Below the pieces are notes generated by a model, which was given only the letters and a program-made list of their open reading frames with translations, was not told the DNA's origin and searched no databases. From Diphasiastrum complanatum (taxonomy: Eukaryota > Streptophyta > Lycopodiopsida > Lycopodiales > Lycopodiaceae), in assembly GCA_029204225.1 (NCBI GenBank), contig MU832127.1, positions 1 to 64,000 of the forward strand: a stretch of 64,000 bases of DNA, read 5' to 3'. Made by a program: the position numbers and the translations under genes. This document shows, in pieces, positions 34,480-43,478 of this stretch (positions within the stretch are counted from its first letter, which is position 1; each line of letters opens with the position of its first letter).

Positions 34480-34860
34480 ATAATTGTAGCACCCTGGCGC
34501 ATCAGGGTGCACCAGCCAAGGGCTGGCCAAAAGGGCGCAGGCAGGAGCCATGGTGCCAGGGCGGGCGCACCAGGGGGCACGCAACGCCCAGGTGGCGCCG
34601 GGCAGGGGCATCGGCGCCAGTGGGTGTCGCCGGGCAGGTAGCGCCCAGGTGGCGCCGGGTAGGGGCACCAGCGCCAGGTGGGTGGCACCGGGAACCGGGC
34701 AGGTGGCACTGGGCAGCTTCACACCCAACTGCACACATGTGAGTAAGCAGGTGGGTTCAGTTATATATAGGTATTGGTTTATCTCAGAGATTTGCTTATG
34801 GGATAAACCCTGGTGCCCGACGTGGCACCAGGGCAACCAGTTTAGAAAATTAAAAAAAAA
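34480..34860. repeat. GC-rich tandem block bounded by hairpins
   Basis: Diverged repeats of AGGTGGCGCCGGGCAGG stand out sharply from the AT-rich surroundings. A 7-bp stem (CACCCTG/CAGGGTG, 34490-34509) lies at one edge and a perfect 10-bp stem (CCCTGGTGCC/GGCACCAGGG, 34808-34833) at the other. Long open frames on both strands are by-products of GC content. Confidence 0.7.
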
Positions 34861-34925
34861 ACCTCCCTGCCTGGCCCACCCTGACACGTGCGCAGGGTGC
34901 TAAAAATAAGATGAGCCCAGTTTTG

Positions 34926-35098
34926 CGCATGTGTATGGGTGCACCATGCATGCTCCTCCCCTCACCCATGCATGAGCTTTTTCTAACTAAAAAACTTGGG
35001 GAGGAGGATGCATGTATGGGGAAAAGGATGCATGGCCCTCCTCCCCATGCATGCATCTAAGGGGCCCACTCCAGATTCAAATTATCCTTTACCAACAC
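34926..35098. repeat. Foldback-like 173-bp repeat, copy 1
   Basis: Nearly identical to 35339-35512. Internally it can fold: CATGCATGCTCCTCCCC pairs with GGGGAGGAGGATGCATG with one mismatch. Confidence 0.8.
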
Positions 35099-35249
35099 AC
35101 ATAGTATTTTGAAGTGCATGTACATACTTTCATGGTGAAAGGTGTTAAACAAATGAGACTTTCATTATCAAAAATTTGAAAGGTGCTCTGAAGAGTTTTT
35201 AAATTTTTAGACTTTCCACGAGAAAGGTTGAAATAAAAATGCATTTCTA

Positions 35250-35297
35250 TGAAGGTCGGCCTCCATTGCCCGTCAACGACGGGCACTCTTTACTAGT
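35250..35297 (+). mobile_element. Helitron 3' terminus
   Basis: A 7-bp GC-rich hairpin, GCCCGTC-AAC-GACGGGC (35268-35284), is followed eight bases later by CTAG (35293-35296) and then T. This is the diagnostic 3' end of plant Helitrons: hairpin, short spacer, CTRR, T at the insertion site. The 5' TC end was not located, so element length is unknown. No Rep/helicase coding sequence is present nearby. Confidence 0.65.
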
Positions 35298-35338
35298 GTG
35301 TATATATCTATATATATATTTAAACTTATGTACAATTT

Positions 35339-35512
35339 CGCACATGGATATGGGTGCACCATGCATGCTCCTCCCCTCACCCATGCATGAGCTTTTTCTA
35401 ACTAAAAAACTTAGGGAGGAGGATGCATGTATGGGGAAAAGGATGCATGGCCCTCCTCCCCATGCATGCATCTAAGGGACCAACTCCAAATTCAAATTAT
35501 CTTTACCAACAC
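35339..35512. repeat. Foldback-like repeat, copy 2
   Basis: Direct copy of 34926-35098, lying directly to the right of the Helitron end and its TA-rich flank. Confidence 0.8.
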
Positions 35513-36837
35513 GTACTACAGTTTGTTTCTTATATGAAAGCAGGGCTTGTGTGATTTCTTCTTCTACTAAGAAGGCCTAGTCATAATCATCCACTCTTGC
35601 TACCTACCAAGATTTATTTTGTAAATTACATAGTTAAAGTTGTTTATAAGGTATGAGCCTATTAATTTTGATGCACTGGGTAAGAGGAAAATTAGTGTTG
35701 TGCTTATGCAATCCTAAGGTCTACATGATCCTAGGCTCATAGCTTTAAAGGGACTAGTGTAGGTGGTGGAGATATGCAATAATTTTGTTGCTAGGTCAAA
35801 TAATTTTTATAGCTATCTTTAGGCTAACCTATCATGAAAGCCAAGTTCCAAATATCCCATCAGATAAGTAAGGTTCAAACCAAGTGGGCTTCATTGGCCT
35901 TGCCCCACAATAAAAAGAAGTGCATACCATTCCAACCTCAATGTTGAACCATAAATATTGTTCACATATTTTTATGTCATTATTAAGTTGTAAAATCATT
36001 TTGTCCTTTTTCATGAAGAAAAAGGAAGCACTTCTCGTTGCGGAATCTATGCACCCGCTTCCTTTTTAACAAATATTTATATGCACCTTCTGGGATGCAG
36101 AATCTGTATGTAAAAAATTATACTTTTTTTACATGACCTTCCACGTAGAAGGTGCATGTAAAACAAAATTTATTGCAAAAAAAAAGTTTAAAAAAAGTTT
36201 CCAATCCATAAACTTTCCACGACGGAGTTCCTAGGAGGTTCACATTGTTTCAGCTTTGGGTTGTCGTTTACTTTTTGTACTTGTACATCCCTAGAAAAAT
36301 ACAAATATTTTAAAGCTTTGCAAAAACATAAAGTGCAAATATTTTGTTTTCTTTTAACTTGAGTGCCAATAATTGTTGATTTACAATGATAGTTGATGAC
36401 TTTCCTTGCCAATAATTTTAGTAATAATGCAAATTAAGATGAATGATGATGATAAATTGAACTTTCTAAAAGTTGATGACCAGTTTTATATTTTATCCGG
36501 AAAATGGGAAATTATAATTTGGAATGTGTGTTCCTCCACGGAGAAAATATTCTCCCGTGAAATGGATCATCCATCACGAATTTAAGAAAACATTATTCAT
36601 GGAAATTACCTCGCTCATGAAAGTTTCTAGTCGAATAAAAAATTTATAAAAAAATTTCAAAATCTACCAAAGAAAAAGGGTGGGACCCGCTCGGCATTCA
36701 TAGTACAAATGTATCTAGTAATGAATATAAAAATGAAAATGAGAAATGTATAAATCAAGTACTCCTCATCAGGATATTAAATGAACAAGTTACAACAAGA
36801 GTGCTCCCAAGGAACTTCGAAGGGTTTGGTCATATGT
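35513..36837. other. Unassigned AT-rich stretch
   Basis: No gene seen. Short palindromic runs occur near 36050-36170 (GCACCTTCTGGGATGC, CTTCCACGTAGAAGG). Confidence 0.3.
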
Positions 36838-36873
36838 TTCAATTTGAGTAGGTACCAACCTACTCAAATTGAA
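36838..36873. repeat. Perfect 16-bp hairpin
   Basis: Arms TTCAATTTGAGTAGGT and ACCTACTCAAATTGAA with a 4-base ACCA loop. No transcript or element boundary could be tied to it. Confidence 0.85.
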
Positions 36874-37895
36874 GTAGGTTGGCACATGCGATAATTTACT
36901 GAAGTCTTACGCCTTAAGCACATGGAGAGAGTTATAACCCAAGTTTCTAGAAAGATGCAAAAGTCAATTGGATTGTGAAACTAAATTGAGTTGAAAAATA
37001 GCCCAAGTACATTGAAAGATACACAACCAATTCAATTGTAAAAACAAATTGAGTGAATTTTTGATAAAGCGAGTGATTTCAGAAATTTAGCAATAACTAA
37101 TGGTCAACATCAATTTATTCTTGAAGCTCACGCGAAAAGTTTCAATTACTGATGTATTGTGTCTTCAAATCTGGAGCAGTAATTTTCCACTGTTTCACGC
37201 ACTGGAATTCGGAAGGTATGCAAAAAGTTTCCATACCTAGACTCTGTTGTCAGATCCAGAGCAATATATAACAAATAACTATTTATGATTTGAGTGAAAA
37301 ATTCAGTCCTTTCATGAACTACATTGCACGAATTGACAATCAATTGCTCGAATTTTGCTAGCATGCAAGAATGAAAACAGGTTTAAAGTATGTAAAGTAT
37401 TTCATTACCGCTCTGTTTCTGATCCTACTGTCCAGACTGTGAAAAAAATTTACCATGTTTATTTAAAAACAGGACTTTTTTCTGTCTCGGCCTGGGCTGC
37501 CAACTTTTGTGCTTGTACATTTGTGAAAATCTAAGTGCTTGTACATTTGTGAGAATCTAATAGTATCTTTAAGCTTCTTTTTTTTAAAAAACAAAAAAAG
37601 GCAGGATCAACAACCTACTATATCAACCAAATTATGCATCACAAATCATATTCATGTGAAGGGATCACATCTTCAGATAGCTAAAATAGCTTCAACATAG
37701 GTTGAAGTTTTTCATTAGAATAATAATCATCATTCATCCACCCTCGACGACCGATCAGGAAGTTCTGAAACTAAGTTGTAACTTTTTAAGCGAAACTACC
37801 GCACAAATATGGCCATTATTTTCCTACGATATTATCGACCGTCGATCACATTTCAGGGCAAATATCTGCCACTTTGAATTACATAATCGTTTCAT
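36874..37895. other. Unassigned stretch downstream of the metallothionein gene
   Basis: Its right end should hold the metallothionein 3' UTR and polyadenylation signals (AAAATAATGG on the minus strand near 37820). A minus-strand frame at 37146-37364 ends in FRIPVRETVENYCSRFEDTI, which faintly resembles retrotransposon gag; this is too weak to call. Confidence 0.3.
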
Positions 37896-39438
37896 CTACT
37901 GATTGCACTTGCATGGTGAACAGGTGCAATTTGGCCCGCACTTGCAATCTCCTTCAGTGTTGCTCTCCACAGTGGTCGCTACATCACTGCCAAAGCATCC
38001 CAAAACAAAAGGTCAGGATCCGTACTGGAAATGCATTTAACAAAATTCACAACAAAGTGTTCATACCGAATCTACAACTTGTAACGTTACACGGCTCACT
38101 ACGAGCTTATTAAGGCTGTTAAAAAATTTCCAACAGTGAAGTTTTAAGTTTGTAATAAGTAAAGCCTCCCCTTGATTCATCATATACAACGAAAATCATG
38201 TATCTTAACGTTCGAAGTCATGTACCTCATCTCCATGGATCCCTTGGTAGAGATCAACATCGTCTCATCAAAGCTTCTCTTGCCGCACCTGCCATCGCGA
38301 AACGATTTTAGACAGTTGAATCTAGCTTTTACAAAACACAAAGCCGACCTCTGCAAGAAGATTATCTAGATTCCACCGCACTAATCCCATCTTTGGAAAA
38401 CTCTTCCCGAAAAAAGGGTGTAAGAGGAAAGCAAACGTCCAAACTTAAGGTCCTTACTCCATTTTAAGCTGGCAAATTCGTCCTTAAACCGATACTATAC
38501 AAATCTAAGCAGCTACGTACCAGATAAGTCAAATGGCAGAAACGACCGGTATAGGATAATATCAGAAACAAGTAAAAATCCATGAAAACACAAGCAAAAT
38601 AAAAACAGATACAAAATTCGTTGTCACAGGTTTCTAGATAGTTACACACTCGATTGAAAAGGACGAGCGACATAGGCTAAGTTCAGAACAAGTGAGAAAA
38701 AACGTTCTCACAGGGTTCTAAACAATCACAAACTCCATACAAAAGACGACCGACATAAGATAACATCAGAACAAGTAACAAAACCGTTGTCATATGGTTC
38801 TAAACAAAATCACAAACTCCATACAAAAGACGACCGACCTAAGATAACATCTGAACAAGTACAAAAACAGGTGCAAGGGTTCTAAAAAATCACTAACTCC
38901 ATACAAAAGACGACCGACATAAAATAACACCAGAACAACTAAAATCACAGTTGTCATATAGTTCTAAACAATCACAAACTCCATAGGACTATCGACATAA
39001 GATAACATCAGGACAAGAAAAAAAACCGTTGTCATATGGTTCTAAACAATCACAAACTCATACAAAGGACGACCGACATAGAGTAACATCAGAACAAGTA
39101 CAAAAACCTCTGTCACAAGGTTCTAACAAACCAAGAGGATCATTCACAAATAAATACCACAAGGCTCAAAATAATCACCAATTACACCCAAAACACTACG
39201 TTTATCATCTTCCTGCAGCTAAGGTCCAGTCACAGGGTTCAAGAAAATAATCAACTGCATACTAAAGACCAAGATAATCAGCTCCATACAACAGACTAAG
39301 ATAATAACAAACAACAAACTAAGATAATCAACTTGCAACAACCAGCAACGGAAAGCATACAAGAGATCCTTACTTGCAGCTACTGCCGCATTGGCAGTTG
39401 TCGCCACAGCCGCATCCAGCGCTTCCACACCCAGACAT
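37896..39438 (-). CDS. Plant-type metallothionein, three exons, intact
   Basis: Exons on the minus strand: 39438-39374 (ATG), 38288-38226 and 37986-37896 (TAG). Both introns are GT-AG, and the joined frame is open for 72 residues, the usual size for plant metallothioneins. The N-terminal cysteine domain reads SGCGSAGCGCGDNCQCGSSC and runs into CKCG across the first junction. A cysteine-free spacer of about 30 residues follows (exon 2 and start of exon 3). The C-terminal domain is CKCGPNCTCSPCKC, the CxCx3CxCx2CxC pattern of plant metallothioneins. There are 13 Cys in total. The protein is expected to bind Zn, Cu or Cd through thiolates in the cytosol. The N-terminal spacing differs from angiosperm types 1-4. 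No lesion is seen; this looks like a live gene. Confidence 0.9.
38535..39135. repeat. Minisatellite in metallothionein intron 1
   Basis: About seven units of 78-85 bp. The landmark GACGACCGACATAAGATAAC recurs, with changes, at about 38542, 38660, 38745, 38829, 38909, 38987 and 39067. More decayed units continue toward 39330. The array makes up over half of the 1085-bp intron. Confidence 0.9.
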
Positions 39439-39587
39439 GATTACTAGCTTTGATTGGAAGAAAAAAAAGGCAGGAAATACGAAGATCAATGCGATCGAAT
39501 TCAACCAAAAACCACAAGAATCTGCTGCTCTTCGATTGCTCTAGCAATTGCTTTGCTCTTAATAAGATTTGAAGCCCGAAGCTGCTG

Positions 39588-39599
39588 CCCTTTTATTCC
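39588..39599 (-). promoter_or_regulatory. TATA-like box of the metallothionein gene
   Basis: GGAATAAAAGGG on the minus strand, about 150 bp upstream of the ATG, which would leave a 5' leader of about 120 nt. Confidence 0.5.
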
Positions 39600-39702
39600 T
39601 GCATTCGTCGACCGAAATGCTTCGATAATTGTCACCAGATTCTTCTGTGCATTTTCCTTCGACGAATTTCCTCCATACGTACACCCTGACCCCAGCCACC
39701 GC

Positions 39703-39708
39703 CACGTG
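39703..39708. promoter_or_regulatory. G-box (CACGTG) in the metallothionein promoter
   Basis: A perfect CACGTG in GCCACGTGCC, about 105 bp upstream of the TATA-like box. G-boxes bind bZIP and bHLH factors and often mediate stress or light responses; use here is inferred. Confidence 0.45.
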
Positions 39709-39747
39709 CCCGTTGCGTGTCCCAGATCTTATCTGCTCGATCCTCAC

Positions 39748-39890
39748 GGCATCTGGGAAGCCCGGCTATAGTCCGTTAGCTCAACCCTCATTCAGAGCAA
39801 GGCATCTCGGGGGACCGGCTATAGCCAGTCCGCTCGACCCTCATTCAAGGGACGGCATCTCGGGAGACCAACTAGAGTCGGTTTGCTGAC
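39748..39890. repeat. 53-bp tandem repeat upstream of the metallothionein promoter
   Basis: Units start GGCATCT at 39748, 39801 and 39854 and share GGCTATAG and CAACCCTCATTCA. The third copy is partial and diverged. It is GC-richer than its surroundings. Confidence 0.85.
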
Positions 39891-40449
39891 AATGGGGCAG
39901 GTTCGAGGAAAAAATATCTGAAACGTGTCAATAGCTCATTGGCCACAGCTCTGCAAGTTAGAATCTGACAGTTGTCATGTCAAAGGACTTTATATCAGTT
40001 TGTTGCAAGGTCAAGCTAATATGCCCATATCTTGAGGCACTAGCTTTGGGACCATTGCTTTTTTACTGAAAGTGTGGGTGTCATGTTCTTCAAAAAGTAG
40101 GAGGGCCGTCCTAAAAATTTACCGCCCTCATGCATATGTATCTTTCGTACTATGATTATGGGATATATTCATGTTATATGTGGAGCCCAAGGAGTATCTA
40201 CTACTTTTGAAGAAATGACTTGCTTTTGGATAAACATGGCATAGAAAAGCGGTGGTCCTCAAGCTAGCTAGTAGTCACCACCCGGCTTGACTTTGCAATA
40301 AACTATAAAAACTGGTCCTCAAGCTACTTAGTTGTCAGCGTTATAGTTTCTGAAGTGACGTGGTGGACACCTAAGATCTGTATACATCATGCATAAGTTG
40401 ACCATGCCTAGGCATTTGCAAGTGGGCCTACTTGCCCTTCAAATAAAGG
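39891..40449. other. Unassigned stretch
   Basis: No gene seen. GGTCCTCAAGCTA followed by a TAGT-rich segment occurs twice (about 40254 and 40315). Confidence 0.3.
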
Positions 40450-40475
40450 CCTCTCTCTCTCTCTCTCTCTCTCTC
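40450..40475. repeat. CT microsatellite
   Basis: About 13 CT units. Confidence 0.9.
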
Positions 40476-40558
40476 CTAACCATGTTGCATGTCAAATCTG
40501 AGCGACTCGTGTTCTTTACTCTTCTTGATAATGTATCTCAAATGCTCTCTTTCTAGAA

Positions 40559-40559
40559 T

Positions 40560-40619
<60 letters not shown>
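40559..40619. repeat. CT microsatellite
   Basis: About 30 CT units. Confidence 0.95.
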
Positions 40620-40624
<5 letters not shown>

Positions 40625-40890
40625 AGAGCCCCTCTCTTTACAACAAGGTATATTGTTGATATTTTTCACTAAATAAACATTATAACTTTGAACACACATA
40701 TTATATAAAAAATTTCTCATACTTACAAACTCCAAAAACTAAATGACTAGCCCATTCAACTCACTCAATACATTAAACCCTGAAAAAGAGCCCCTCTCCC
40801 TACAAGCTAGATTTCTAGCTATTGTTGGGTAAAAAAACATCAAAAATGTAATCCTTAACCAACTTCTTGACTCCATTAATCATTATATAG

Positions 40891-41008
40891 CAAATTTTTC
40901 ATAATTCCAAGTACCATATGGCATAACCCAAAATGACTATAACTCAATACAAATTTTTCATAATTCCAAGTACCATATGGCATAACCCAAAATGACTATA
41001 ACTCAATA
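40891..41008. repeat. Perfect 59-bp tandem duplication
   Basis: Two identical units that begin CAAATTTTTCATAATTCC and end ATGACTATAACTCAATA, directly adjacent. Complete identity implies a recent slippage or unequal exchange event. Confidence 0.95.
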
Positions 41009-41251
41009 CAGTTCTAGCCCACTCCACTTACTAGCATAAAAGCTAGCCCTAACTGAACTTTAGAAAAAAATAGCCCACTAAATCACGATACATCGTAGAC
41101 ATTCAAGATCACAATTTCCAACCCACTCAACTCAAAAAGTGACCATAAAAAAGAAATAACACTAAATTTTAAAAAAATTCTTAAAAAAACTAGTAATATT
41201 CAAAGTGTTTGACAAAGATGTAACGTAATATCTTAAAAAAAATTTCATATT

Positions 41252-41475
41252 TTGACCATGCTAACAAAATTGATTATAATTATGACAATTTTAAATTTGA
41301 ATATATCTAGAATAAATTGATTATTTTGACCATGCTAACAAGATTGATTATAATTATAACAATTTTAAATTTGTATATATTTAGAATAAATTCGTATTGC
41401 GACCATGCTAACAAAGTTGAGTATGATTCTAACAATTTTAAATTTGTATATATTTAGAATGAATTATGAATAAAA
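41252..41475. repeat. Three-unit 74-bp tandem repeat
   Basis: GACCATGCTAACAA starts units at 41254, 41328 and 41401, each ending TTTAGAATAAATT-like. The surrounding 41000-42700 is extremely AT-rich and non-coding. Confidence 0.9.
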
Positions 41476-42419
41476 ATATTATTACATAGAAACTAAGAAA
41501 ATAAAATAAAAAATTATTTTACAATATTTTTTTTGTTTAATCACATTTTCATAAAAAAAAATTAGAGTTCAAAAATAGTAATTTATATGATTTTATATAG
41601 ATATATAAAATCTAAATTTTTGAAAACGTATATTTTAATATGTTATAAAATCATACATGTTTTAAAGATATAAATTACTTTCAAATAATTTATTTTACAT
41701 TAAACAAAAATACATAATTTGTAAAAATAAATAAATCCAAATTCCTTTAAAGAGAATTAGAGCTTTGTAAAGTATTTTGTCACTCTCTTTAAGAAAATAA
41801 AAAAAGAATAGGAATCTATTTATTTTTAGTTACGTTCATCATTCTCTCGTGGATTATATATTTAAAAAATAATAATACATTTATCAATATTACAAAATAA
41901 ATAATAATAAACCAAAAAAAAATCTCAACATAACCATTGTAAGAAATAATAACATTGTAATACGACTATTTAAAACAATTTTTCATTACAAATAATTTAA
42001 AAAAATCTAAATCATTTATAAATTTATCATGACACAAATTTTTTATAAATAACAAAGAAATAGATAACATGTTTTCTATTTTTATAAAAAGGGAGTACAT
42101 TAAGCGATCCCAAAGTCATCAAGATCATCTATGTCTTTCTATTTCTTTGGAAGAGCCTCAGTAACCATAGAAGTTATCCTCTCAACTACAATATCTTGAA
42201 TTAAAACTTCTAACAAATCTCATGTGTCGCCAACGTTTTCACTATCGAGAGATTGTAGTTCCTTCAACATGGATATGATAGATTCTTTTTCATTTATACA
42301 TTTTTCACTTATGCTAATTCATCTGATAAAATAGAAAGAGATTTTATTCGTATTTGTACAAATTTTATTTGTTTATATCTAATTGCACAATATCAACACA
42401 TCTGCCTTTTGAACACACC

Positions 42420-42620
42420 TGCTCAATCAAATGATTTATTACTTGTTGTGACTTTTGATACAGACAAGCCACATAATATATCATAAATTTTTTTTGTTTT
42501 TTAAACAACAAGTGTGTTGGTAGTACCACTTCCTCTAAACAAATCTAACACCCAATATCTCAATCGCATGATTTATTAATTGTTGTGATTTTGATACAGA
42601 CAAGCCACATAACCGCTTAT
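42420..42620. repeat. Partial direct duplication in AT-rich DNA
   Basis: ATGATTTATTA and GATACAGACAAGCCACATAA recur about 137 bp apart (units near 42423 and 42560). Confidence 0.75.
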
Positions 42621-43080
42621 AAAAAAATTTAGTTTTTTTTTTAACAGCGAAGTACTTAAACAAATTATTGAAACTTGTTTGACTAACTGTATTGTAATGT
42701 AGCATTGAGCGTTTACTATAGTCCCCTTTTTCGTCTCTTACCTTAGGGTCATGAATAAGGCTTTACGAAGGATTTTTGGATCTGTAAAACTTACAGCAAA
42801 TAAGGATCCTAAAACACTTGAAATGATGAGGGAAACAATAGATTATGATTTCATAAGATTAGCACAAGTTGAACCGTCAAAATCCATCAAAAGTCTATGC
42901 TTGAACCTCACTAAATGGCCCAAATCCTTGAAGAAGGCTTCACACGTGTGAAAGTACGGCCTCCCACAGTCTGAGTACTGTACACCAGACCTACATTCAA
43001 TCCTATAATCATTAGTAGTCACAAGTACTCAAAAAATTATGAACATAGAGAGCAATTGCACCATTATGAGAAAAAAAACA
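42621..43080. other. Unassigned stretch left of the copia element
   Basis: Contains a 66-codon open frame at 42751 with no recognised domain. Confidence 0.3.
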
Positions 43081-43465
43081 TGAAATTGCTTGATTAATTT
43101 TGGTGAGATATCATCACCTATATATACGTGATCCATCACGGTTTTGGGCAGGTATGAGTAGCCCTAAACCTATCCCTAATGCTAATTTTGGTGGATCTTT
43201 CATCCCTACCAAGTTAGGGTTGGAATCTTGGAGATCCCTCAACAATGCAAAAATTACCAAAAATAGCTCCTATTTTTTCTCCCTTGTATCTAAGCATAAT
43301 TTGGACTCATTCCAAAGGTTCTAACACTTAGGTCTACTTGAGAACATCCTTATGAATGGAATCCTATGCTATTTGGCACATGTGACAAGCCACATCATGA
43401 CCATCTAACTATTTACAAGTCATATGACCAAAACTAGTCAAGCTAGAATTGTGAATTTTTAACAC
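43081..43465 (-). mobile_element. Copia 3' LTR
   Basis: A 385-bp repeat differing from 46469-46852 at only about three positions. Read on the minus strand it begins TGTTAAAAATTC directly after a polypurine tract (GTGAGGAGGAG) and ends in CA. Confidence 0.9.
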
Positions 43466-43478
43466 TCCTCCTCACTAT

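Noticed and set aside
34225-34903. Long open frames on both strands rich in Pro, Ala, Gly and Arg
   Set aside because: They arise from the GC-rich tandem block; both strands and several frames are open at once, which fits composition rather than coding.
37146-37364. Possible gag fragment (VRETVENYCSRFEDTI)
   Set aside because: Only about 15 residues resemble retrotransposon gag, with no supporting neighbours.
38535-39135. CRISPR-like array
   Set aside because: Units are about 80 bp, tandem and diverged without unique spacers, and lie in a plant gene intron; this is a minisatellite.
43100-43324. Identical 74-codon open frames here and at 46488
   Set aside because: They lie inside the two copia LTRs; similarity comes from the LTR, not from a gene.
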